Assembly (NCBI RefSeq): GCF_964340395.1
Contig: NC_135551.1
Location: 27,409,380-27,473,379, forward strand
Reading direction: 5' to 3'
Source: Glandiceps talaboti
Lineage: Eukaryota; Hemichordata; Enteropneusta; Spengelidae
DNA: 64,000 bases
Positions 24,001-30,647 of the stretch are shown here, piece after piece. The position numbers were made by a program, and so were the translations under genes. Within the stretch, counting starts at the first letter, position 1. Each line of letters begins with the position of its first letter. The notes under the pieces were generated by a model. That model had not been told where the DNA came from. It searched no databases and was given only the letters and a program-made list of their open reading frames with translations.

Positions 24001-24324
24001 TATGAAAAAATAATTTAGGTTACAGGTACTTAGGGTTTGACATTTGAAGAATTCATTGTGATGTTTCTTTCTTAGATTTAGCCCCCCCCCCAAAAAAAAC
24101 AAAACAAAAAAAAACAAAAAAAAACAAAAAAAAACAAACAAACAAAAAAACCAAAACACAAACAAACAAAAAACCCACACCAAACAAAAACAAACCAAAA
24201 ACTCCAAAACAAACAAACAACAACAACAATAACAAATCCTAACAAACAAACAAAACATGACTCTGACTAATGACATTTCTTTTTTTATTCACCAGCTGAT
24301 TACTTCAAACAAAAGGGCAAGTGA
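14944..24324 (+). CDS. PFN4: Profilin-4, complete four-exon coding region
   Basis: Joining 14944-15060, 22311-22445, 23019-23124 and 24296-24324 gives 128 residues starting MNQLQNLLHDALIATEHV and ending ADYFKQKGK, in line with the roughly 129 residues typical of profilin-4. Diagnostic matches are EEGIYF, YKCVRAD, SIYAK, TYNENMYPSVCVEAVE and the KGK end. All junctions obey GT..AG and phases agree (0, 0, 1). Profilin-4 is a divergent profilin, mainly testicular in vertebrates and tied to spermiogenesis, with weak or no canonical actin and poly-proline binding. The first intron (7.25 kb) hosts an unrelated intronless gene on the same strand. The start chosen matches the family; the exon is open upstream, allowing an N-terminal extension. 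Confidence 0.95.
15225..15290 (+). other. G-rich tract with G-quadruplex potential
   Basis: Many runs of three to six G separated by one to three bases (for example GGGGTTGGGG, TGGGGGGTGGG, GGTGGGGGAGTGGGGG). It lies 165 bases downstream of a PFN4 donor on the sense strand, so the RNA could also fold. No other G cluster like it occurs in the window. Confidence 0.75.
15582..15601 (-). promoter_or_regulatory. Strong CTCF-like motif
   Basis: On the minus strand TGGCCACTGGGGGTGCTATA agrees with the extended vertebrate consensus TGGCCACCAGGGGGCGCTA at almost all positions. It sits in PFN4 intron 1. This is the best match in the window. Confidence 0.5.
16019..16207 (-). other. Candidate minus-strand coding exon, unidentified
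   Basis: Reading leftward from 16207: MTRMELYDVNIVGKQDHAAK then DSFHVLKRISVKLIELLLRE. The peptide is amphipathic and less Phe/Tyr-rich than chance ORFs here, and local GC is raised. Possible donors occur near the LLLRE residues (GTGAAA or GTAATC), but both are weak and I see no confident downstream exon. I do not recognise it. Confidence 0.25.
16208..16355. promoter_or_regulatory. Possible divergent promoter with a CRE-like site
   Basis: Between two oppositely oriented candidate exons lies GTCACTGACGTCGTCATC, which contains TGACGTC, one base from a full CRE (TGACGTCA). CpG is locally more frequent. This is a context-based inference only. Confidence 0.2.
16356..16521 (+). other. Candidate plus-strand coding exon, unidentified
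   Basis: An open frame encodes NRTGPIEFATREVVSKTSRH then INTWVRKDHVYGQIEENIDGK and ends AAAG followed by GTAAGT, a near-consensus donor. The composition looks like real protein (balanced charge, no runs). The 5' edge is unclear: AAAAATAG at about 16403 could be an acceptor, or the frame is open back to 16356. No ATG precedes it in frame, so it would be internal. I do not recognise it and see no partner exon. It lies inside PFN4 intron 1. Confidence 0.4.
16790..17400 (+). repeat. Degenerate tandem repeat, about three units of 200-300 bp
   Basis: Three segments share a TCCTTTGTA.C..A..TAAT motif, an AATATATGAC/AATTTATGAC word and GGGTGGCAACT/GAGTGGCAACT, at about 16820, 17155 and 17325. Strong divergence indicates an old array. 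Confidence 0.5.
17401..18157. other. 5' flank of the first membrane-protein gene
   Basis: No exon is certain. A short stretch at 18020-18076 has an ATG (MSTISHRHSTDSEILAL) running into GTGGT followed by GTAAGTAA, a strong donor, and might be a 5' exon of the downstream gene or of another transcript. The last 36 bases before 18158 (CAGTGGAATCTGAAGATAAA) are conserved in the paralogue at 30612-30647, suggesting conserved 5' UTR or promoter. Confidence 0.35.
18158..20740 (+). CDS. Unassigned multi-pass membrane protein, 860 aa, intronless (paralogue 1)
   Basis: A single open frame. Residues 1-18 (MLSVLLFTYLACMLAVEV) are a signal peptide. The ectodomain to about 218 has sequons at N39, N86, N203 and N210 and a cysteine cluster (CYRH at 177, CSLC at 191-194, C200). 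Hydrophobic spans lie near 219-245, 309-332, 362-388, 486-505, 516-540, 543-572, 765-784 and 787-808. Residues 400-453 are Cys/His rich. Residues 610-720 are hydrophilic with repeated KVTTH, SETDGVT and HDQET words; 718-749 (NGRILMYRNVPFIGSK, then TWQDCISKDLFSFI) is almost invariant in the paralogue. The tail is Ser/Asp/Asn rich. I cannot place it in a known family; a receptor, channel or transporter are all possible. It lies within PFN4 intron 1, same strand, without introns. Confidence 0.88.
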   Translation: MLSVLLFTYLACMLAVEVVANSEDLVPTEKYRYDFKCDNTSIELYTEKEFTALVEEINVHVENGANYLNIKLDIPDYNGLNPLLYNTSQVYGLWYVEWFYDQYGEILTLLPPATRFYSLGTLYVKAKDIRIVFTSETDSQDIAYLNEKCKLKLVMTFAGELISSAPETQIVGESHLCYRHVHDRVRISPMCSLCTSENQCISNATEVLLNASRGYVYLRLFQILMIVIVFMVCYVSVPFLFWYIFPDDPPKTGRMFENIAGQEIHYNQELIGQRQVPVRMGNLATFRRYSEAKADTDSHHSTCYKLIKQVLVYWVIVPLFATVNLILVLSMYYTSDTRIEINTWESFNKKTAQFLGFYSFLNTTIATIWNLVIGIFLGFYLIFLIIYLYRFLHKVPKVLCVKHHNVCSDHSCTMQTSEVTISEKCSSNTCLDERNVYNQFLLRANGYSDGKPCIYQTFANFQLDLLRHQFKMFVNGDPFSCLDVGWFLSVVLLPVFVLCLPIMNLKSVSKIDKDFPICLSIILYICIIFVLFVDLIAISQICTLTLAGIVLNIYVIGPYIVLLTIIISYIFGIYGKFKSRYQTLKNAIFEVCYELDEIKVTYKTDVYSGKTRRDLELTTLVCEQTDKLTTIDNEIETERLTGHDLGTKPDQVTTHSQKTDTDMVIIHDEDSETDGVTNESDKVTTGEQETSGVVAHEQDAKSDKVTTHDQETKSDKKTTNGRILMYRNVPFIGSKTWQDCISKDLFSFISTNILPVRVEFMKSILRMVVVILFIALIFLIIKGFNPSALITATLTVAFGLVPKILSVFTLSSEKGNKGLSHAQLLDEIKHLIKRLDFNSDSHGNSDSSPNSDSDCEHSMC
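20741..22130 (+). repeat. Degenerate tandem repeat of about 150-170 bp, roughly six to seven units
   Basis: Recurring order of words: TTGGT(G)GGAA, TAGGGATGTNTAGATGA, AATTGTTCATGACAT, GATCCCA, GTGATATGCA, then TTTTTGGTCAAAAAT, across about 20930-21880. It lies between the stop codon of the first membrane gene and a conserved 3' UTR-like segment, so it probably represents expansion inside a 3' UTR. Confidence 0.65.
22155..22245 (+). promoter_or_regulatory. Possible polyadenylation region of the first membrane-protein gene
   Basis: CCTACAAGGTGTCAT, an AATAAA at 22192-22197, CCATTTGAAAAACC and TGTTGTGTGTGATTTTT match in order the segment just after the paralogue (33390-33450: CCTACAAGGTTTCATG, AATAAA, TGATTTGAAAAT, TGTTGTGTTTTTTT). 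This suggests the homologous poly(A) site, with a 1.45-kb 3' UTR here against about 0.13 kb in the paralogue. An earlier AATAAA exists at 21054. Confidence 0.5.
22311..22445 (+). CDS. PFN4: PFN4 exon 2 (residues 40-84)
   Basis: Acceptor TTTACAG then TTGTATGCA; donor TGT then GTAAGT; phase 0 at both ends. It encodes LYAEQIQKFIDAFKDPPRTR, then the EEGIYF and YKCVRADKNSIYAK core typical of profilin-4. Confidence 0.95.
22590..22862 (-). mobile_element. GGTTCCG-family dispersed element, copy 1
   Basis: Inverse-orientation, shortened copy of the element at 27369-27740 and 59821-60190. Shared words (plus strand here) are TTTGGTTCCGGTTA, TGTAATGGCTGTAC, TCTGATGGGAAGAA, CCTGAACTTGACACTCAC and TTTTTTACGCCTTA. 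It lies in PFN4 intron 2. Likely non-autonomous DNA transposon. Confidence 0.75.
23019..23124 (+). CDS. PFN4: PFN4 exon 3 (residues 85-119)
   Basis: Acceptor TTTTTATAG then GACAAAATA; donor TTAG then GTAAGT, phase 1. It encodes DKIGLVMVKTQTLLILGTYN and ENMYPSVCVEAVENL, the C-terminal strand and helix of profilin. Confidence 0.95.
23810..23996. mobile_element. MITE-like inverted repeat (family B, copy 1)
   Basis: The left part (CCCCATGCCATGTGAG, CAGTGTGGGTA, GAGTGCTTGCAGTGTT) is the inverse complement of the right part ending CATGGGGTTCTGT, over about 70 bp each. A second copy with the same terminal CAGAACCCCAT sequence and internal words is at 49269-49445. It lies in the last PFN4 intron. 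Confidence 0.7.
24082..24256 (+). repeat. C10 then A/C-rich low-complexity tract
   Basis: A run of C followed by blocks of AAAAAAAC and CAAACAAA. A very similar head (eight C, then A-rich) occurs at 54326. The minus-strand ORFs across it are artefacts. Confidence 0.85.
24296..24324 (+). CDS. PFN4: PFN4 exon 4 (residues 120-128 and stop)
   Basis: Acceptor TTTTTATTCACCAG; the two bases CT complete the split codon GCT, then DYFKQKGK and TGA. The length and sequence agree with the C-terminus of profilin-4, which ends in a similar basic KKG motif. Confidence 0.92.
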
Positions 24325-24346
24325 GAAGACAATGTGACAATGCAAC

Positions 24347-24352
24347 AATAAA
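24347..24352 (+). terminator. PFN4: PFN4 polyadenylation signal AATAAA
   Basis: Canonical AATAAA 23 bases after the stop codon, followed by a T-rich stretch. This implies a very short 3' UTR. Confidence 0.7.
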
Positions 24353-24768
24353 AAGTACTTTTTTTACATTTCCATGCATCACCCCTTTAACTTTAATATG
24401 CATGGTATGGACCCTATGCATTGCTATCCATTGGATGTGAACATATACAACAACTTAGATTGAAGAGGGACACTTTTATGAAAGTGATAATGTTTACTTT
24501 TGAAACAATTCCATTCTATGTTACCATAGAAACAATAATTTGTGCAGTTGTTTATCAACCTAAACAATGTGAAATAAAGAGTCAGCGTTCAGAATTCTTT
24601 GATATTTTTAGTTTGTATTAGTGCTATATGAACAGTGCTCAATGTCATATTTGTAGCAGAGCATTGTAGACTTAATCTGAGGAATTAGGAATTCAAAAGC
24701 TACAACTTAAAGAGTTTCACGCATTTGCAATCTACAGAGAAGATCTCAAGAGCATGAAACTTTTGAGT

Positions 24769-24900
<132 letters not shown>

Positions 24901-25384
24901 CGTATAATGCAAACTGAAATACAATCACTCTGAGTCTCTGAACCAAATTGTTTTTTTTACCCTGTCAACATATATGTGTAATATATTTGTACATACAGAA
25001 CATTAGAAGTGTAACCTATTGATACAATTGATTGATATCTAAAAGAGTCTTTGAATGTATATAGGATTTGTAGTCAATTTGTAAATTAAGTCAATTAATT
25101 CCTTCCAACATTGTCTGTACCATTTGTGTAAATATTGATATGTTTGTAAGAATGTCTGAGTATTTGTTTAGTACAATGCATGACTGTAATAATTTAGTTT
25201 TGAAAGCTAATGAAAATATTACATCAGATTTGTCAAAAGTTTTAAAATATTTTATATCATTATTACTTCTTTCAATTTGTAAAATATCCAGTGTATTTAT
25301 AATTTTTTATCATTCTTTATACAATAAAAATATACTGATTCATATTTCACAGAGGACAGGCCTAGTATTGATATCTTGAGTGAT

Positions 25385-26525
25385 AATGTCATACATCTGT
25401 ATCAATATATGTCATGTATATTTCATTTGTGATGATGTCATACAACTGTATCAATATCTTGTATGTATATTTCATGTGAGATGATGTCATACATCTGTAT
25501 CAATATCTTGTATGTGTATTTCATGTGAGATGATGTCATACATCTGTATCAATATCTTGTATGTGTATTTCATTTGTGATGATGTCATACATCTGTATCA
25601 ATATCTTGTATGTATATTTCATGTGAGATGATGTCATACATCTGTATCAATATCTTGTATGTGTATTTCATGTGTGATGATGTCATACAAAATGTACCTC
25701 TGTATCAATATCTTGTATGTGTATTTCATGTGTGATGATGTCATACATCTGTATCAATATCTTGTATGTGTATTTCATGTGTGATGATGTCATACCTCTG
25801 TATCAATATCTTGTATGTGTATTTCATTTGTGATGATGTCATACATCTGTATCAATATCTTGTATGCATATTTCATGTGAGATGACTTCATACATCTGTA
25901 TCAATATCTTGTATATTTCATTTGTGATGATGTCATACATCTGTATCAATATCTTGTATGTATATTTCATGTGTGATGATGTCATACCTCTGTATCAATA
26001 TCTTGTATGTATATTTCATTTGTGATGATAATCTGTATCAATATCTTGTATGTGTATTTCATATGATGTCATACATCTGTATCAATATCTTGTATGTGTA
26101 TTTCATGTGTGATGACTTCATACATCTGTATCAATATCTTGTATGTATATGTCATGTGATGATGTCATACATCTGTATCAATATCTTGTATGTATATTTC
26201 ATGTGATGATGTCATACATCTGTATCAATATCCTGTATGTATGTCATGTGTGATGACTTCATACATCTGTATCAATATCTTGCATGTATATTTCATGTGA
26301 TGATGTCATACATCTGTATCAATATCTTGTATGTATATTTCATGTGTAATGACTTCATACATCTGTATCAATATCTTTTATTTCATGTGATGTCATACAT
26401 CTGTATCAATATCTTGTGTGTATTTCATGTGTGATTACTTCATATACATCTGTATCAATATCTTGTATGTGTATGTCATGTGATGATGTCATACATCTGT
26501 ATCAATATCTTGTATGTATATATAT
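25385..26525 (+). repeat. 49-bp minisatellite, about twenty or more copies
   Basis: The consensus unit begins TGATGATGTCATACATC, continues TGTATCAATATCTTGTATG and ends TGTATTTCATGTG. Units differ by substitutions and small deletions (for example CTTCATACA in place of GTCATACA). A small remnant continues at 26690-26830 after unrelated DNA. The open frames inside are repeat artefacts. Confidence 0.95.
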
Positions 26526-26689
26526 ATTTTTTAATTTATTTATGAAGTCGTGTACACAAGAAGTGACATTGGCAAGGAAATATACCAAGAGAAACACTGA
26601 TTTTTACAATATCTTGAAAATATTAATTTCACTAAGATATCTAGCTGTGACACTTGCTAGAGTATCATCTACAAATGAAAAAAATATAT

Positions 26690-26830
26690 GTCATGTATAT
26701 GTCATGTGATGATGTCATAGATCTGTATCAATATCTTGTATGTATATTTCATGTGTGATGACTTCATACATTTGTATCAATATCTTTTATGTGTATTCGT
26801 ATGATGATGTCATAAATATGTATGTTTATT
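26690..26830 (+). repeat. Remnant of the 49-bp minisatellite
   Basis: Two to three more diverged units (TCATGTGATGATGTCATAG, TGTATCAATATCTTGTATG). About 160 bp of non-repeat DNA (26530-26690) separates them from the main array, as if inserted or as if it were the original unique spacer. Confidence 0.8.
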
Positions 26831-27129
26831 TCATATGTTCTGATAGCATGGTAATATTACAGTGGGTTCTGTCTGTCCATGCACTCTCCATTCCTGAGAT
26901 ATATGAGCCTATTTAATAATAACACTTTACTTTATTCCCAGAATTGTAAAGAAAATATCAATATAGACATGTATATTTACAATAAAGAAAACAATAGGGA
27001 AAAGGAGAAAATGGAAAATAGTTGTCGAGGAACTAGTCGAGTCCGTACCCCATTCACTCTTTTGTTATATTACTTGAAAATCTCATTCTGGGCAACCAGA
27101 CTTGGCATAAAGGTAAATATTATGTACGA
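26831..27129. other. Unassigned DNA with a weak exon candidate
   Basis: 26991-27112 reads MENSCRGTSRVRTPFTLLLY then YLKISFWATRLGIK and meets GTAAATAT. The donor is weak and no partner exon is seen, so I leave it uncalled. Confidence 0.2.
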
Positions 27130-28080
27130 CATATACATGCCTTTGATCTTTATGGCCAAATAACAGCCATCTTTGTGATAAAAGAGCATATGCCTCATAT
27201 CACAAAAAGTGTGATACACACAGACACCAATCAAATGTGTATCCCACATTATCAATAGTAAGCTTTGACCTTGACCAACATTTTCGAGGTCTAAGAGCTG
27301 AAATTTGTCTTTCTACCATAACTCAAGAAGTTGAATACACAGACTACATTCAAGTGTCTACACCCATGTAAGGCGTAAAAAAATTGTGTGGTTCCGATTA
27401 CATTCAATTTTAAAATAGGTGGGGTAGGTAGATTTTATTTTATTACATTTTTTTTTACAGTGAGTGTCTAGTTCAGGTTTTCCATTGTTTTCCAAATGGT
27501 CTCTGTGTTGTTTATTTCTTCCCATCAGATGTACAGCCATTACAGATTGAAAGAATAGTTTTATATTGTCCTTTTTAAAGTTGATGTCAGTTTCTGCACC
27601 CACTATTTCTTGCGAGACTTCATGATTTTCGTGAATTATTATTATTTTTCTCGAATATATATAAAAAAGGTTTAGGGTCGACATGAAAACTAGGTGGGGT
27701 CGGGTAACCGGAACCAAACTTATTTTATTTGGCCTAATCAAAGGGAATCTTTCTTTTCATACTTTGACATTTGACCTTGACTGCCAGTGTCAAGGTTTAT
27801 TAACAAATTGCTCAATAAGTTTTGTATCGAGAGACACCACTGAAGTATCTGCACCTATATCTATAACGGTAAGCTTTCAGCTGGACACTAAAGCTTTGAC
27901 CTTGACTGCCATATTCAAGGTCAAGTTGTAAATTGTTCAACAACTTTAGAAGTTTTATACAGACAGACACCATTAAAATATGTACTCCCACATTGTTAGA
28001 GGTAAGTTTACTGTTCTGGCAAACTTTTGACCTTGACCTTTATCTTTAAGTTGAGGCCTATATCTTCTATGGCTTGTTCT
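27130..28080 (+). repeat. Degenerate 130-bp TTGACCTTGAC tandem repeat, interrupted by an element
   Basis: Units contain AGCTTTGACCTTGAC, TTCAAGGTCAAG, CAACTTTAGAAGTT, ACAGACAGACACCA and TGTACTCCCACA, near 27240, 27770, 27895 and 28015. Such GACCTTGAC arrays are common in marine invertebrate genomes. The element at 27369-27740 splits one unit. Confidence 0.7.
27369..27740 (+). mobile_element. GGTTCCG-family dispersed element, copy 2
   Basis: About 370 bp running from TAAGGCGTAAAAAAATTG and GTGGTTCCGATTAC to GGGGTCGGGTAACCGGAACC and TTTGGCCTAATC. The outer TGGTTCCG..TTAC and GTAACCGGAACCA form short terminal inverted repeats. It shares GAGTGTCTAGTTCAGG and TTCTTCCCATCAGATGTAC with copies at 22590 and 59821. 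The surrounding GACCTTGAC array shows it inserted later. Confidence 0.8.
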
Positions 28081-28084
28081 TTTT

Positions 28085-28144
28085 TTATTCCGCAAGGAAG
28101 AGATGTATTTAGTGGGTGAAAGGCTGTGTGTGTGTCTGTCTCCG

Positions 28145-28199
<55 letters not shown>

Positions 28200-28490
28200 G
28201 TCATCGTTTTCTCCATAACGGTTGGCTCAATTCAAAACGAAATTTTGAAGACGTATTCCGTAATGGCAAGACCTGGTTAAGTTTTGGTAAAACGCCTGTC
28301 AATATTAACAAACAATTTACGTAATTAATGGTTTTCGGGAATTAGGCTATATCTCAAGAATGCATGCTTTAAATTCATTGTAATTTGGTACATACATTTG
28401 CCATACCAAAGCGCACCTGTCCTGAAAATATTATTGATGTAGCTTTTAGTTTTAATAAGTTATTGGCCTATTTTTGTAGGCCACTAAAAA
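28085..28490 (+). repeat. (TGTC)n-headed dispersed repeat, copy 1
   Basis: A (TGTC)n microsatellite (28137-28198) is followed by CATAACGGTTGGCTCAATTC, AATTAGGCTATATCTCAAGA, a GTAATTTGG word and CTATTTTTGTAGGCC. The same order recurs at 29600-30210. This layout, microsatellite head plus degenerate body, is typical of some invertebrate repeats. Confidence 0.6.
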
Positions 28491-29599
28491 GGAAAAAAAA
28501 TAGTTTCTCGTAAGGAAATGTCATCTAAAGTGGTGCGACGATGTGATTATTTTTTTTTATATTCTCACCAAATGTTAATCTACTTATCATTGCAGTTACT
28601 GTTCTTTTTATTTAGTACTTTACAGCAAGTGTGTATGTGGGGCAGATGTCATAGGCTAGTTCATGATTAGTTTTGCAGTTGTCTTCACTGGTGGCAATTA
28701 ATGTAGGGAGAGTTACTTTTTTGTATTCCCTTTCATCTGCAGACTGATTTGGTTGGACAAACCGTGTAGGGTCTATGGACAAACATGAAAAAAAATTTAC
28801 CGTGGGAAGGGGGGTACTTAAGTGATGGGCGCTGACCAGAAACATTTTGGGGGAACCTTTAAAACTCTTTCTAGGGTGAGTGCTATGCTACAATATTCTT
28901 TACAGGTTCACATTACATGACTGTTGTCGTTGGCCAGGAGATCACTAACAGCAATGGGCAAATAGCAATCAATGAGAAAAAATAACTTATTGCATATGTT
29001 CTGTTGTTGACAGTCTCAAAACTTTGCCCTTACGGAAGGCATTCAGTTTAAATCTGGTTGATTATGATCAAGTCATTGATAATATGTATCAATTATACAC
29101 TATTTAGTTGAAATGACATTAATGGATGGAAATTTACTGGTAACCTGATGGGTCACAGCTCTATGCCAATCAACAGACTGCAAATGACAAGGATACTTGT
29201 CAAGTCAACTTTAATCAATGTCAATAAAGTCATCAGTTATGTATTAACATGTATGTACATCTCAGGTACATACCATTCTCACACATTGAATCATCAGATA
29301 TATGTAAACTTATTTCACTTTGTAGAAGAGAAATCGATACTGAAATTGATCTGTTTCTAGCCTGTTTACGGCCTCGATTTATGGTGCTAGTGGTACTCTG
29401 TTCGCCTCTCATACCACTTATGAGAGATAAAATAGATTATGTTGAGGTTGGCACTTTGATTCTGTGAGTAACCTATTGATTTTCTCTATGTTTGTTTAAT
29501 ATACAGATTAACAAAACTATTGTACTGTGAACTCATTTCGATAAAGTCCAACTGGTAACTGGAATGTCTAAGAAAGAGTACACAGTACAACATATCTAT
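28491..29599. other. Intergenic DNA, no gene seen
   Basis: Contains micro-insertion copy 3 at 28755-28784. Small overlapping ORFs at 29148-29467 have no supporting signal. Confidence 0.4.
28755..28784. repeat. Short insertion between 8-bp direct repeats (TGTAGGGTCTATG family, half copy)
   Basis: GGACAAAC at 28755-28762 is repeated exactly at 28777-28784. Between them are 14 bases, CGTGTAGGGTCTAT. Only the right half of the palindrome seen in the other copies is present. Confidence 0.7.
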
Positions 29600-30210
29600 T
29601 TCAATTAATGTATGTATGTATGTATGTATGTATGTATGTATGTATGTGTGTATGTGTATGTGTGTGTATGTCACTGTCTGTCTGTCTCTCAGTGGATGGG
29701 CAAGACTCAATATCTTAAAAACCGTTGCATCAATTTGAATGAAACCTTATACATTTCTTCCTTATGAAGAACAGGTTAGGTTGTGACAGACATCATATGA
29801 ATAATAATTTTTGGTGGTAAATTAGGCTGTATGCTAAGAGTGTAATGTTAAAAAAAATCATACAATATAATATTTGGTATTGGTACCTGTCTACATCTTG
29901 GATCTGCTATTGCTTTGCTTTAGATGATGAAGTATGGAGAGGAATCACATCACATACCCACAACGTAGACAGGCTGTGATAACAACAGGCACATATTCTA
30001 AAAAAAAACTTATAAGCGTAACTTTTAATTTTAATGGCTTCTTTGCATAATTGATATTTCCTGTAATTTGGCAATAGCAGAATATATTATTCGGAGAATT
30101 CAAGCTTCAAATGTCATGTGATTTGATACATATACATCAGTGATAACAAAGCACAGTCATTGTCATTTGCATAATTAGCTATTTTTGTAGGGCGGTTAAA
30201 GGTTGTATGT
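29600..30210 (+). repeat. (ATGT)n-headed dispersed repeat, copy 2
   Basis: A (TATG)n/(TGTC)n head (29607-29690) leads into ATCTTAAAAACCGTTGCATC, AATTAGGCTGTATGCTAAGA, TGTAATTTGGCAATAGC and CTATTTTTGTAGGGCGG, parallel to 28085-28490. Confidence 0.6.
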
Positions 30211-30439
30211 CCATCCTCTGACAAATCTTTGCCTGATTTCACACATTTTTCGTCTCATTTATCCAGCCATGTCCATGCGGGTTTTCACCTTTGCCAAACC
30301 TAGAGGACTTGTATTAATAGCAAAGGGCAACGATCCTGTTATCTGACCAATTTTGGCTGAGTCATGTACCTTGGTACCTGGAATATCATATCAATCATTA
30401 CATGTATGTATCGCTCATGTGATAACATTTAATAATAAA

Positions 30440-30475
30440 CCTATTAATTAAATTATCACAAACTTAATTAATAGG
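30440..30475. repeat. 12-bp perfect inverted repeat
   Basis: CCTATTAATTAA and TTAATTAATAGG around a 12-base loop, 170 bp upstream of the second membrane-protein gene. It could be a homeodomain-type binding cluster (TTAATTAA) or a small hairpin. Confidence 0.6.
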
Positions 30476-30647
30476 GCGTGACTATACCATGCTGTGGCTA
30501 TCACAGAAAGTACATGTGTACTAAATGTATGTGTAGTTTGTTCCTACAATTTGTATGAGTGTCGAGCCATTGGTGTAATACTGAAATACTATAGCTCTGT
30601 AGTATTCAAGATATCGTACCGGTGGAATCTGAGGATAGATTCGTACC

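Noticed and set aside
25958-26709. Several Tyr/Ile/Cys-rich plus ORFs
   Set aside because: Frames through the 49-bp minisatellite.
26991-27112. Candidate first exon MENSCRGTSRVRTPFTLLLY
   Set aside because: Weak donor GTAAAT, low-complexity upstream sequence and no partner exon.
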